Counted from the first letter of the stretch, positions 8,364 through 18,024 are shown. The stretch: 64,000 bases of DNA from Deltaproteobacteria bacterium Ga0077539 (GCA_001465015.1 LNEO01000085.1:1-64000); one strand, 5' to 3'. Numbers and translations: made by a program. The notes: generated by a model not told the origin, from the sequence alone.

Positions 8364-10832
8364 TCAGGGCGCTCCGCCGTCGGTGTTCGCAACGGAGTTC
8401 GGTATTCTGAAAGATCCGTCGCCATCCGCGTCGACCCAGACCGGCCCCGTGAAGCCGATCGGACGCGCGCGCGGGTACGGCGGCAGCACGTGCGGAATCG
8501 GCGTCTCGGCGCTCGCCCACGCGATCACAACGGCGTCAGCCGAGAGCGCGAGATCTACGGTCCTCTCGAATCTCACCGTGGACGAGACCCCACCGTCTCC
8601 ACGCGCGGTCGGCGCGGGAGCGTCGACGGTCGCCTCGAAGGCCACCGCGTCGTTGACCCACAACTCCACCCGCTCGACGGGAATCCACGACGACGCGCTC
8701 ACACGAACGCGGGCGCGAACCCGACGCGAGCCGCCAGCGCGAAGCAGGTTGTCGCCAGGCTCGACGTTGTCCACCCACAGCTCCACCAGCGGTCCCGAAG
8801 ACACCGTCGTCCTGGCCATCCGCAGCCCCTCCATTGCGCGCGAGGATCGCTCATCGATGGGCGAAGGCGACGCGCGAACATACGTCCGAGGCCACCCGGC
8901 CTCTTCGAACACCAGGTGATGCGAGTCGCTGTTGCCCGTGACGCCTGGCCGCGCACCGGCGCGCGCGAGACCGACGACGTCGCGAACGCCTTCGCGCACG
9001 CGCTGGGGCTCCTCGAGATACATCCCGTTGAACGCCTCGAACGCGTCGAACCCGCTCGCGAATCGCGGGCCGCCTTGACCGGTTCTCGCGTCGAAGCCCG
9101 TCAGCTCGAAGTACCCGATGCTCGGCCCCATCCGCGCGTGATTGACCTGAACGACGCTCGCGCCCGCCCGCCGAGCGTTGGTGATGATCTCTCGCGCAGA
9201 GACGTCGTGATACGGCATCGCCGCCGCGTATCCGCTGCCGTTGACGGGAAACACATTGAAGTGCCCGAGCAGCGCGCCCGTGGTCGTGAGCTCGTCGCCC
9301 ACGATCGTCGCGATCCGTTGATCCAACCCCAGCGCGCGCACCGCCGGCGCGTAGTCGGTCACCGCGTTGTGGTCGGTCGCCACCGCCACCTCGACGCCGT
9401 TGCAAACGAGGGACGCGACGCGCGCGGGCAGCGACACGTTGGAGTCCGGCGACGGCGCGGCGTGCAAGTGAAAGTCCCCCGCGATGTATCGACTCGTGTC
9501 GAGCTCGCGCACAACGCTGTCGCGCACTTCGACCACGGCGCCGTTCGCGACGTCGACCTCGCGAACCGACAGAGAAAACGCAGGTCCCCGCGTCGCGATG
9601 ACGCGGTACCGCCCCTCGCGAACCGGGAGCTCCGACCAACCGTCGAGCGCGTAGACCGTGCTGTGCGCGGCGAAGTTTCGACCCGAGCTCACGAAGACGG
9701 GGTCCGGTGTTCCGTTGATTCCGCGCACGATGATCTTGGTCGGCGCGGCCGCGCCCGCCTCGTCGACGAACGTCGCGCGAATGACGCCGAACCGCGCTTC
9801 ACCAGAGCCAATCGCGCCCTCGATGGGTCGCTGCGACGCTCGGGTGATCCCGACGTGATCGCGCACGTCCAACGTCGCTCCGAAGCTCGGAGGAAGCCTC
9901 AACTCCGTCGACCTCCCGCGCACCTCGAACGTCCCGATCGGCTCGCCGCTCCCGTCACGAAGAACGATCGATCCTCCCTGCGCGCCCGGAAAACTCACCG
10001 TAGCACGCGGCCTCGCCCCCGCTGCGCCGCGCACCTTCGCGATCGCCGCCAGCGCGCCCCCCTGCGCCACGTGCAGCGTCCTGCTCGCGCGCAGGCCATC
10101 CCAACGCACCCGCGCCTCGGCGCGAAACACCTCGGCGGCGATGCGAATCACGCGACGCTGCACGACGCGCGCGCGGTCGAACTCGAGCGCCGCGCCGACG
10201 GAGCTCTCACCGAACGCGAGCCACTCGGTCTCGACGCGCTCTTCGAAGCGCTCGCCCACGCGGTCGGCGTAGAGCGTAGACGCACCAGTATTCAACTCGT
10301 CCGCCACGGATGCGCCCGGGGGCATCCCCCGCAGCGCGCGGGTCTCGATCGAAAACGCGCCGCGCGGCTGCGGGCACACGTGCGTCTCGAGCCTCGCGCC
10401 TGCGACGTCGCCCACCACTTTGACGCCCGCCGCGCCGCTGGGACACGTCATCTCTGTCACGGCGCTGGCGATGAGCGCAGAGAACGTCCCATCCTCGAGC
10501 GACACACCCGTGCGCCACCAGAGCAGACCGTCTCCCTGCGAGTCCGCGCGGTGCTCACCAATATCAACGAGGCTCCCGCGGAGCGGCCGTTGTCCACGGG
10601 CGTCTTCGGCCGCGGCGAACACGACCCGCGCGCCCTCGGTGCCCTCCAACACGCGATCGCCGACGCGGGCGTACAGCTCGGGGGCCGAGACGACCGCAGA
10701 TAGCGTGGTGGTCGTCGAACGCACGCCGGCGCTCGCGTCCCGCGACCGGGGCGGGGGCTCGCCGCACCGACTGCATCCCGTGATCGAGCAAAGCAACAAC
10801 AGCGACGAGGCGCGGTACAGCGAGGCAGACAT
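8364..10832 (-). CDS. PHP-domain metallohydrolase lipoprotein (CehA/McbA-like)
   Basis: A predicted exported lipoprotein of about 822 residues. The start at 10832 gives MSASLYRASSLLLL followed by lipobox SITGC; the longer ORF start would bury this signal. The N-terminal half is beta-rich. The PHP metal-binding core follows: GDFHLHA (HxH), ATDHNAVT, VVQVNHAR and GNSDSHH. This fits the CehA/McbA family of PHP hydrolases, whose known members cleave esters or carbamates. The natural substrate here is unknown. The C-terminus is another beta-sandwich and ends in a VDADGDG calcium-type loop. It stands alone, between the barrel gene and the divergent TonB cluster. Confidence 0.87.
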   Translation of the reverse strand: MSASLYRASSLLLLCSITGCSRCGEPPPRSRDASAGVRSTTTTLSAVVSAPELYARVGDRVLEGTEGARVVFAAAEDARGQRPLRGSLVDIGEHRADSQGDGLLWWRTGVSLEDGTFSALIASAVTEMTCPSGAAGVKVVGDVAGARLETHVCPQPRGAFSIETRALRGMPPGASVADELNTGASTLYADRVGERFEERVETEWLAFGESSVGAALEFDRARVVQRRVIRIAAEVFRAEARVRWDGLRASRTLHVAQGGALAAIAKVRGAAGARPRATVSFPGAQGGSIVLRDGSGEPIGTFEVRGRSTELRLPPSFGATLDVRDHVGITRASQRPIEGAIGSGEARFGVIRATFVDEAGAAAPTKIIVRGINGTPDPVFVSSGRNFAAHSTVYALDGWSELPVREGRYRVIATRGPAFSLSVREVDVANGAVVEVRDSVVRELDTSRYIAGDFHLHAAPSPDSNVSLPARVASLVCNGVEVAVATDHNAVTDYAPAVRALGLDQRIATIVGDELTTTGALLGHFNVFPVNGSGYAAAMPYHDVSAREIITNARRAGASVVQVNHARMGPSIGYFELTGFDARTGQGGPRFASGFDAFEAFNGMYLEEPQRVREGVRDVVGLARAGARPGVTGNSDSHHLVFEEAGWPRTYVRASPSPIDERSSRAMEGLRMARTTVSSGPLVELWVDNVEPGDNLLRAGGSRRVRARVRVSASSWIPVERVELWVNDAVAFEATVDAPAPTARGDGGVSSTVRFERTVDLALSADAVVIAWASAETPIPHVLPPYPRARPIGFTGPVWVDADGDGSFRIPNSVANTDGGAP

Positions 10833-10894
10833 CGGGTGCGGGCCGCCACTATAGCGGAGCAGCGCCGAGTCCGCGGAACGCGTTGGTGTCGCGC

Positions 10895-10944
10895 TCGTCA
10901 CACCGTCGTCACAACAAGCGATCCTCAGTTTCGGCGTCGTCACA
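10895..10944 (+). promoter_or_regulatory. three direct repeats TCGTCACA upstream of exbB
   Basis: The octamer TCGTCACA occurs at 10895, 10906 and 10937 in the 200-bp gap between the PHP lipoprotein gene and exbB. A fourth copy starts at 16358, upstream of the beta-helix lipoprotein gene of the same cluster. Repeated sites in one intergenic region suggest a regulator binding site, but no matching known motif is recognised. Confidence 0.3.
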
Positions 10945-11031
10945 CGGGCAACACGGGCGTGACAACCGTCGCTGGTAGCACTCGTTCGCCGCTCGCGACG
11001 TCAACGTCCGAGTGACCAACGGAGCCACGCC

Positions 11032-11820
11032 ATGTTGTACGTCGGACTCGCCGCGAACTCAGGGTTGATCGCGATCTTCACGCGCTTTGCGCTGCTCGGC
11101 GCCGAGTGGGTGATGTGGGTGCTCATCGCGCTGTCTGTGCTGTCGATCGGCGTGATGATCGAGCGCTGGCGCTACTTTCGATCGCTGCGCGACGACCTCG
11201 GCGCGCTCGGACGAAAGCTCGCGACGTTGCTTCGACAGGGCAAGCTCGAGGACGCTCGCGCCGCGCTGCGCGCGTCACCCTCTCCCGCAGCGCTCGTCGC
11301 GCTCGCGGGTCTCGATCACGACGAGGACGGCCCCGAAGCCCGAGAGAAGGCGATGCACTCCGAGCTCGCCCGCGTACGCCCATCGCTCGAGCGCAACCTC
11401 GCCTTCTTGGGAACAGTTGGCAACAACGCCCCGTTCATCGGACTCTTCGGCACGGTCATCGGGATCATCCAGTCCTTCGATGCCCTCAAGGCGCCCACGG
11501 GCAGAACCGCCGCTGCCGCCCAGGCCGCCGCGCAAGCCGCCACCTCTCGCGTGATGGGGACGATCGCTGAAGCGCTCGTGGCGACCGCGGTCGGTCTGCT
11601 CGTCGCGATCCCCGCGGTCGCCGCGTTCAACTACTTTCAGCGCATCGTCAAGCAGCAGCTGGGCCTGACCGAGACGCTGACGCAGCTGGTCCTCTCGCAC
11701 GCTCACGCCCTGCACGACCGCGAGCTGCGCGAGCACCGCGTCGACCTCGTTCGGACCATCGATCGTCCGGTGCCCGGCATGTCGCGCGAGCCCACCCCGC
11801 CGATGCCCGCGCAAGCGTAG
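11032..11820 (+). CDS. exbB: MotA/TolQ/ExbB proton channel protein
   Basis: Inner-membrane proton channel subunit that powers TonB. The 262-residue protein has an N-terminal membrane segment (WVMWVLIALSVLSIGVM), a cytoplasmic stretch, and the conserved MotA/TolQ/ExbB pair of C-terminal helices with GTVGNNAPFIGLFGTVIGII and ALVATAVGLLVAIPAVAAFNYF. TolQ is the alternative, but the adjacent exbD, tonB and receptor genes point to an uptake motor. A GGAG ribosome site precedes the ATG. It is the first gene of a five-gene same-strand cluster. Confidence 0.92.
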   Translation: MLYVGLAANSGLIAIFTRFALLGAEWVMWVLIALSVLSIGVMIERWRYFRSLRDDLGALGRKLATLLRQGKLEDARAALRASPSPAALVALAGLDHDEDGPEAREKAMHSELARVRPSLERNLAFLGTVGNNAPFIGLFGTVIGIIQSFDALKAPTGRTAAAAQAAAQAATSRVMGTIAEALVATAVGLLVAIPAVAAFNYFQRIVKQQLGLTETLTQLVLSHAHALHDRELREHRVDLVRTIDRPVPGMSREPTPPMPAQA

Positions 11821-11877
11821 CCCGAGCGTCGAGCACGACCAGACCACGCAGAAGCTCACCACGAGAGGAAGAAACCA

Positions 11878-12318
11878 ATGGCTGGCGGCGCGAGCATGGG
11901 CGGCGATGACGAAGGAATCACCGGGATCAACGTGACCCCGTTCGTCGACATCTGCCTCGTCCTCTTGATCATCTTCATGGTCACCGCGAAGTACATCACT
12001 TCGCAGTCCATCCCCGTCGACCTTCCCGAGGCAGCTTCCGCCAGCGACACGCAGCAAGTCGCGGTCGCCAACGTCAGCATCAGCGCTACCGGGCAAATGT
12101 ACGTCGATCTCGAGCCGGTCGACGACGCGCTCCTTCGCGCGAGGATGCAGACGCGCCTCACACAGAATCCCGAGCTTCGCGCGATCATCAACGCCGATCG
12201 CGCCACGCCGCACGGCCGAGTCACGCAGGCGATCGACATCATTCGACTCGCCGGCGTGACCAAATTCGCGATTCAAACCACCCAGCCGGCCGAAGGCGAG
12301 CCCGGAGCCGCGCGGTGA
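11878..12318 (+). CDS. exbD: ExbD/TolR biopolymer transport protein
   Basis: Second motor subunit, 146 residues. It has a short cytoplasmic N-terminus and one membrane helix with the conserved proton-path aspartate (NVTPFVDICLVLLIIFMV). The periplasmic domain follows, with the family pattern IINADRATPHGRV. It lies 57 bp after exbB, with a GAGAGGAAG ribosome site. Its stop overlaps the GTG of tonB (GTGA), which suggests translational coupling. Confidence 0.92.
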   Translation: MAGGASMGGDDEGITGINVTPFVDICLVLLIIFMVTAKYITSQSIPVDLPEAASASDTQQVAVANVSISATGQMYVDLEPVDDALLRARMQTRLTQNPELRAIINADRATPHGRVTQAIDIIRLAGVTKFAIQTTQPAEGEPGAAR

Positions 12319-13193
12319 GCACGAGCCCCGACGCAAAGCCTCCAGCGAGCGGCCCGGCGTCGAACCCTCCCGCAGCCGGCGACGGTAGCGACGCGAAGCG
12401 ATCTCGCGCAGAGAGCACAGTCTTCGCCAAGCAGAGCGCCTCCGGTTGGGTTGGCACGATCCTCGTCCACGTCGGACTCGGGCTCATCGGAGTGTTCGCC
12501 GTCACGCTCGGCGTCTCCCCCGAGGCGCGCCGACGAATCGCGAGCGTCGTGAATTTCGACGCGCCGCCGCCACCGCCGCCACCCCCACGGCAACCGCCGA
12601 CTCCAGTCACGCCGCCTCGTCCGCGTCCGACCGCGCGCAGACCCGAGCCCCGACCGCAACAGCAGCCCCAAGACCAGCCGCCTCCCTCCGCCGCCCCTCC
12701 GCCCATCCTGACGGCCGCAGGCGGCACAGGGAGCGGCGGCTTTCGCATGCCCACCGGCGACAACACCGACTACCGCGGCGGAAACATCTCGAATACTGGT
12801 GTCCGTACCGCCCTCGGCGGCACCGGCAACGTCGGCGCTCGTGACGCGGGCGTTCGCGTCGCGGACTCTGGCGTCGGCGAGCGCGTCGGTCGGTCCGGCG
12901 CGATCCCAGTGCCCGAAGATGGACCGCCGCTCGTTCCTCTCGAGCGTCCCACGCCGGAGTATCCCGCGAGCGCGCGCGCCAACGGCGTGCAGGGCACTGT
13001 GCTCATCGGCGTGATCATCGGCGAAGACGGCCACGTCCTGCAGGCGGTCGCCCTTCGCGGCCCCGAAGAGCTCCGCGAGAACGCGCGTCAGGCTGCCCTG
13101 CGCTGGCGCTTTCGCCCGTACATCGTCGAGGGACTCGCCGTCCGCATTCGCTACGTCATTCCGTTTCCGTTCGAACTCACGAACCTCCCCTGA
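12315..13193 (+). CDS. tonB: TonB-family energy transducer
   Basis: Periplasm-spanning protein that carries energy from ExbB/ExbD to the outer-membrane receptor. It has a cytoplasmic N-terminus of about 40 residues and one membrane helix (GWVGTILVHVGLGLIGVF). A proline-rich spacer follows, with an uninterrupted Pro8 run then PRPRPTARRPEPRPQQQ. The TonB C-terminal domain contains PTPEYPASARANGVQG and ALRWRFRPYI. A Gly/Asp-rich linker of about 100 residues separates the spacer from that domain. It starts with GTG overlapping the exbD stop and ends 12 bp before the receptor gene. Confidence 0.92.
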   Translation: MSTSPDAKPPASGPASNPPAAGDGSDAKRSRAESTVFAKQSASGWVGTILVHVGLGLIGVFAVTLGVSPEARRRIASVVNFDAPPPPPPPPRQPPTPVTPPRPRPTARRPEPRPQQQPQDQPPPSAAPPPILTAAGGTGSGGFRMPTGDNTDYRGGNISNTGVRTALGGTGNVGARDAGVRVADSGVGERVGRSGAIPVPEDGPPLVPLERPTPEYPASARANGVQGTVLIGVIIGEDGHVLQAVALRGPEELRENARQAALRWRFRPYIVEGLAVRIRYVIPFPFELTNLP

Positions 13194-13205
13194 GCACGAT
13201 CGCTC

Positions 13206-16200
13206 GTGGCGTCGCCCCCTGCGTCGCCGCGACGCAAGAAGACAGCGACGCGAGCGCTCACCCAAAGAGCCGCCGTGAAGAGACTCAATTTCGCAAGTTC
13301 GACCCCCGCGCTCGTCGCATTGTTCGCAGCGCAGAGCGTCAGCGCTCAGACGCTCGACGGTGGGGCTATTGTCAGCGGCGACGCCGCGATCGCCGCGAAC
13401 GACGCAGCAACTCCGCTCGTCACCGCGGAGGCCGGCGCGAGCAGCGCCGAACCCATTTCGCCACCACAACCGCAGCAACCGCAGCAGCCACAACAGCAAG
13501 TGGCCCCTGTGCTCCAGGGCGACCTCGCGGACGCGAGCGAGTTCGGCGTCGTCGACGAGCCCCCACCTGCGGAGACACACACCGGGCTCTCGGGGCGCGT
13601 CATCGACCAGTCGACACGCCAACCCATCATCGACGCCCTCGTCGTCGCCGTCGGAACCCGCCACCGAACCCGCACCAATCCCGCGGGAAACTTCGCGTTC
13701 GACCTCCCCCCTGGCCGCTACACGATCCGCGTCGTGTATCCCGGCTATCGCACGATTCGCTACGATCGAATCCAGGTTCGGCAGGGCGAGAACACGCAGC
13801 TCAACGTCGATCTGCCGCTCAACGCACGGGCGCCGCTCATCGAAGCGCGCACCACGGGCCGCGCCGATCGAAACACCGCGGCCACCCAGATCGCGATTCG
13901 TCGCAACAGCGCCTCCGTTCAAGACAGCGTATCCGCCCAGGAAATCGCACGCGCCCCCGACGCCGCCGCGAGCGACGCCGTGCGACGCGTCGTGGGGGTG
14001 TCCATCGCCGACGGTCGCTACGCGGTCGTCCGAGGCCTCGGCGGTCGCTACGTCAACGCGATGCTCAACGGCGTTCCGCTCCCGCCGACGGACCCCGACG
14101 TGCCTGGCGTGCAGCTCGACTTGTTTCCCGCGTCGCTCCTCACCAGCCTCAGCGTGGTCAAGAGCTTCATGCCCGAGCTGCCCGGCGATTGGGCGGGCGG
14201 ATCGCTGCAGATCGCGACCAGGGATTTTCCTGAGCGATTCACGATGCAAGCGAGCGGATCGCTCGGGTTCGACACGCTGACTCACCTCGATCAATCCTTC
14301 GCCAACGGCGGCCTCGGCGCGCTGCGATACGACGGGGGAGCGCTCGACTTTCTCGGGATCGACGACGGCACCCGTTCGCTGCCCGCTGGCGTGCCGCGGC
14401 GCCCGCTCGTCGCCGGGCTCGACGGCATCACACGCGATCAAGTCGTCGCTGCAGGACGCCTGCTCCCTGCGCGATGGGGCATCTTCAACGACGTCGCGTA
14501 CCCGAACGGATCGCTCTCGTTTCAGCTGGGAAACACCTCGCGAATCGCGGGCAGACCCTTCGGCTACCTCCTCGCGCTCACCTACGGCGCCACCACGCGC
14601 GCCCGCCTCGGCGCCGTCGCCCGCACGCGCCTCGAGGGCGAAGGCGCGATGGCTCGCGTCGTCGAACGCGAACGCGCGATGTACCGCGGAACGCAGCTCG
14701 ACATTCAGTGGGGCGCCCTCGCGACCCTGTCCTACAGCCCCGCGCCCGACAACGACCTGTCCTTCGTCGGGCTCTTCAACCAGGCGGCCACCGACGAAGC
14801 TGCGTTTCGAACGGGCTTCAGCGAGGACGCCGGCAGCGACCAGACCACCCGCGTCCAACGCGCTGTGCATCGAACGCTCTTCTTCGCGCAGCTCAGCGGC
14901 GACCATCGAGGATCGAGCACGCGCAGCGGACGCTTTCGATGGAGCGGCTTCATGTCCGCCTCCGAGCGAGGTGAGCCGGACACGCGCTTCTTCAAGTACT
15001 CGCTCGACGACCCGTCGCGGCCTCGCGCTGCCTTCGGCACCGGAGGAATCGACCGCATCTACACCGGACTCTCACAGCTCGAGGGCGGCGCGTCGCTCGA
15101 CGTCACCGCGCCTGCTGGACCGCTCGTCCTTCGCGCCGGCGCCCTCTCGCGCTTCACCGGTCGTGACTTCTCTGCGCGACGATTCACCTACGAAGAGTCT
15201 CCGGGAAACAACGATCCAGACCTCGCGTTTCGTCTCCCCGACGCCATCCTCTCCCGCGACAACATCGGGTCCGCGGTCGAGCTGCGCGAGTACACCCAGC
15301 CCAACGACAGCTACCGAGGAAGCGCGCAGTACCTCGCGCCCTACGCGCGCATCGACGGCAAGCTCTTCAACGACCGCCTCCGCTTCGCCACAGGCGCGCG
15401 CGTCGAGTACTACCGACAGTTCGTGCTCTCGGCCTCGCCCTTCGCGACCGAGCAGACGATCACGTGCCGCACCGAGCGCAGCGAGTCCGGCGCGCTTCCG
15501 AACTGCACCGACCGAACGGACGTCAACGTGCTGCCCGCGCTCGGGTTGGTCGTCGAGCTCAACCCCGCAATGAGCCTCCGCGCGAACTACGGAGCGACCG
15601 TCGGACGACCGCTGTTTCGCGAGCTCGCGCCGTTTCTCTTTCCCGACGTCGTCCGCAACCGGCTCATCACCGGCAATCCGCAGCTCCGCACCGCCAACAT
15701 CCACAACGTCGACCTCCGCTGGGAGTACTTTCTCGGCGGCAGCGAGCTGTTCGCGGTCAGCGCGTTCGCGAAATCCTTCGCAGACCCGATCGAAGCGGTG
15801 AACAACGCGCAGGGCTCGTCGGCGTCGCTCACCTACTGCAACGCCCGCGACGCCGTCGTGGTCGGCGGCGAGCTCGAGGCCCGCGTCTCGATGGCGCGCG
15901 TGCATCGCTCGCTCTCGGCGCTTTCGGTCGCCGCCAACCTCTCGCTCTCGTGGTCCGAGGTGAACATCCCAGCGGACTCTTGCGGCGGCTCGACGTTCTT
16001 GCTCACCAACACGAGGCGACCGCTCGGCGGGCAGTCTCCGGTCGTCGCCAACGTCGTCGTCGGCTTCGCGCCCACGTCGCTGCCGATCGCCGCGTACGCG
16101 TTCTACAACGTGTATGCGTCGCGCCTGGAAGAAGCAGGCTCCTTCGGCCTGCCCGACGTCTACCAGGACACGTTTCACCAGCTCGACTTCGCCTTCAACT

Positions 16201-16343
16201 GGACACCGTCCGAGCGATTCAACCTCCGCTTCACCGCGAAGAACGTCCTCGGACAACCCGTGCTCCTCCGGCAAGGCAACATCGTCGTCGAAGAGCGACT
16301 CGCCGGCGCGGCGTTCGCGCTTCGCGCCCAGCTCAACTACTGA
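13206..16343 (+). CDS. TonB-dependent outer-membrane receptor with N-terminal CarboxypepD_reg-like domain
   Basis: A 1045-residue receptor. After a signal peptide (cleavage near VSAQ) and a Gln/Pro-rich stretch comes a regulatory-like beta-sandwich (GLSGRVIDQSTRQPIIDALV, PGYRTIRYD). The plug follows, with RGLGGRYVNAMLNGVPLPP and PELPGDWAGGSLQI, then a long barrel ending in an aromatic residue (AQLNY). The CarboxypepD_reg-like extension is common in receptors for large or organic substrates; the substrate cannot be read from sequence. The receptor is encoded directly after its own ExbB/ExbD/TonB, so it may use a dedicated motor. Confidence 0.93.
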   Translation: MASPPASPRRKKTATRALTQRAAVKRLNFASSTPALVALFAAQSVSAQTLDGGAIVSGDAAIAANDAATPLVTAEAGASSAEPISPPQPQQPQQPQQQVAPVLQGDLADASEFGVVDEPPPAETHTGLSGRVIDQSTRQPIIDALVVAVGTRHRTRTNPAGNFAFDLPPGRYTIRVVYPGYRTIRYDRIQVRQGENTQLNVDLPLNARAPLIEARTTGRADRNTAATQIAIRRNSASVQDSVSAQEIARAPDAAASDAVRRVVGVSIADGRYAVVRGLGGRYVNAMLNGVPLPPTDPDVPGVQLDLFPASLLTSLSVVKSFMPELPGDWAGGSLQIATRDFPERFTMQASGSLGFDTLTHLDQSFANGGLGALRYDGGALDFLGIDDGTRSLPAGVPRRPLVAGLDGITRDQVVAAGRLLPARWGIFNDVAYPNGSLSFQLGNTSRIAGRPFGYLLALTYGATTRARLGAVARTRLEGEGAMARVVERERAMYRGTQLDIQWGALATLSYSPAPDNDLSFVGLFNQAATDEAAFRTGFSEDAGSDQTTRVQRAVHRTLFFAQLSGDHRGSSTRSGRFRWSGFMSASERGEPDTRFFKYSLDDPSRPRAAFGTGGIDRIYTGLSQLEGGASLDVTAPAGPLVLRAGALSRFTGRDFSARRFTYEESPGNNDPDLAFRLPDAILSRDNIGSAVELREYTQPNDSYRGSAQYLAPYARIDGKLFNDRLRFATGARVEYYRQFVLSASPFATEQTITCRTERSESGALPNCTDRTDVNVLPALGLVVELNPAMSLRANYGATVGRPLFRELAPFLFPDVVRNRLITGNPQLRTANIHNVDLRWEYFLGGSELFAVSAFAKSFADPIEAVNNAQGSSASLTYCNARDAVVVGGELEARVSMARVHRSLSALSVAANLSLSWSEVNIPADSCGGSTFLLTNTRRPLGGQSPVVANVVVGFAPTSLPIAAYAFYNVYASRLEEAGSFGLPDVYQDTFHQLDFAFNWTPSERFNLRFTAKNVLGQPVLLRQGNIVVEERLAGAAFALRAQLNY

Positions 16344-16471
16344 GCGCGTTACTCGGTCGTCACAAACTCGTCGCCCACAAGGTTCACCGGATCCGCGGCG
16401 ACGACACGAAGGTCTGACACAAAGCCACCGCGTGCGAGGCCGCCCGCTTCGCTCACTGTGACGCTCGGAGA

Positions 16472-18013
16472 ATGGTCTACCAGATGAACACACCAAGCTC
16501 GCTTCGACTTCGCGCTCCGCTCGCGCTCCTCTCGCTCGTTTCCTTCGTTGCTGGATGCCCGGGCCGCATGGAGGCGATGGACGTCCAGAATCCACCCGCC
16601 GACGTGGTCGCCGACACAACGCAAGCCGATGTGCAGACCATGGACGCCACCGTCAACGACGTTCAGATGCCGACCGACACGCCTGTGCCGACCGACACGC
16701 CTGTGCCGACCGACACGCCGACTGGCTGTCCGGCCAACGCGCCCGAAGAGATGGTCACGGCCGGTGACCTCATGGGCGATCGCACCTGGGACTGCAACCG
16801 AACGTATCGCCTCACGGGCCTGACCTACATCCGCGGCGGAACGCTCACGATTCGCGCCGGCACGAAGATCATCGGCCTCGGCATGGGCGCCGCGCTCGTG
16901 ATCACCCGCGGGGCGCGCATCGACGCGCAAGGCACACGAAATCAACCTATCGTCTTCACCAGCGCCAACCCCGCGGGCATGCGTCGGCAGGGAGACTGGG
17001 CCGGCGTCGTGCTCCTCGGCGCAGCGCCGATCAACGTCACGGGCCCTGGCGCCGCGATGGGAACGAACAACGTCGAGGGCATCGAGGCGAGCGACGCCCG
17101 CGGCAACTACGGCGGGAGCGACCCCGAGCACAACTGCGGCACCGTCCGATACGTGCGCATCGAGTTCGCTGGACAGGGGCTCTCGATGGGCAACGAGCTC
17201 AACGGCCTCACCACCGGCGGCTGCGGTCGCCAGACGACGATCGACTTCGTGCAGGTCCACCAGGCCGCCGACGACGCGTTCGAGTTCTTCGGAGGAACCC
17301 ACGACGCGCGCCACCTGATCTCGACCCAGCAGGACGACGATGGTCTCGACTGGGACTTCGGTTGGACCGGCCGGTCGCAGTTCGTGGTCATTCAATCGCC
17401 GCCGACCTCGGGCGAGAGTGACCCGCGCGGCATCGAAGCGGACAACAACGGCGCCAACAACGACGCGACCCCTCGCTCGTCGCCGACCATCTACAACCTC
17501 ACCGTGATCGGCGCCGACGGCGCAGAGCCGTACACGCAGCCAGGCATCGTCCTTCGCCGCGGAACGGCCGCCGCCATCCACAACGCCATCGTGATGGACT
17601 ACAAGCAGGGCGCCGTCGACGTCATCGACAACGCCAGCGCTGCCCTGACGCGCACCGCGCCTCCGACGCTGTTCATCCGCAACTCGCTCTTCTTCCGCAA
17701 CGGAACCGACGGAATGACGCACTTCACGGACCTGTCCTCTTCGGCCGCGGAAGGAATGCCCGCGCTCGACGAGAACATGTTCTTCCGCGACGCGATGTGG
17801 ATGAACCGCTTCGACGCCGATCCGATGCTGCCCTCGGCGACCAACCGCACCGCTCCGGTCTTCGCTCCGGCGATGACCTCCCCGGCGGCCACCGGCGCTG
17901 CGACGCCCCCTGCGGGCTTCGACGGGACCGCCACCTTCGTCGGCGCGGTGCGCCCTGGCGCGACCGGCGCAGACGACTGGACGACCGGCTGGACGGCATT
18001 CCCGGCCAACTGA
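16472..18013 (+). CDS. lipoprotein with right-handed beta-helix-like domain
   Basis: A 513-residue exported lipoprotein with lipobox FVAGC, then an Asp/Thr/Pro-rich linker containing repeated PTDTPV. The remainder resembles parallel beta-helix surface proteins often encoded beside TonB receptors: LTYIRGGTLTIRAGTKIIG, PIVFTSANPAG, GDWAGVVLLG, TTIDFVQVHQAADDAFEFFGG. It is probably an outer-membrane partner of the receptor encoded 128 bp upstream. The start is uncertain: ATG 16472 has GGAG too close, while ATG 16484 has it 13 bases away. No catalytic residues were recognised. Confidence 0.8.
   Translation: MVYQMNTPSSLRLRAPLALLSLVSFVAGCPGRMEAMDVQNPPADVVADTTQADVQTMDATVNDVQMPTDTPVPTDTPVPTDTPTGCPANAPEEMVTAGDLMGDRTWDCNRTYRLTGLTYIRGGTLTIRAGTKIIGLGMGAALVITRGARIDAQGTRNQPIVFTSANPAGMRRQGDWAGVVLLGAAPINVTGPGAAMGTNNVEGIEASDARGNYGGSDPEHNCGTVRYVRIEFAGQGLSMGNELNGLTTGGCGRQTTIDFVQVHQAADDAFEFFGGTHDARHLISTQQDDDGLDWDFGWTGRSQFVVIQSPPTSGESDPRGIEADNNGANNDATPRSSPTIYNLTVIGADGAEPYTQPGIVLRRGTAAAIHNAIVMDYKQGAVDVIDNASAALTRTAPPTLFIRNSLFFRNGTDGMTHFTDLSSSAAEGMPALDENMFFRDAMWMNRFDADPMLPSATNRTAPVFAPAMTSPAATGAATPPAGFDGTATFVGAVRPGATGADDWTTGWTAFPAN
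16670..16719 (+). repeat. 18-bp tandem repeat in lipoprotein linker
   Basis: The unit CCGACCGACACGCCTGTG is present about 2.8 times (16670-16687, 16688-16705, 16706-16719) and encodes PTDTPV in the linker just after the lipobox. Identical copies at DNA level suggest recent slippage and a variable linker length. Confidence 0.85.
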
Positions 18014-18024
18014 GCGCCCTCCGC

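Noticed and set aside
8220-10703. 827-residue + strand ORF
   Set aside because: Antisense to the PHP-domain lipoprotein. It is Arg/His-rich with no motifs and reflects stop-codon scarcity in G+C-rich DNA.
12273-14906. 877-residue - strand ORF
   Set aside because: Antisense to tonB and the TonB receptor, both with clear motifs on the + strand.
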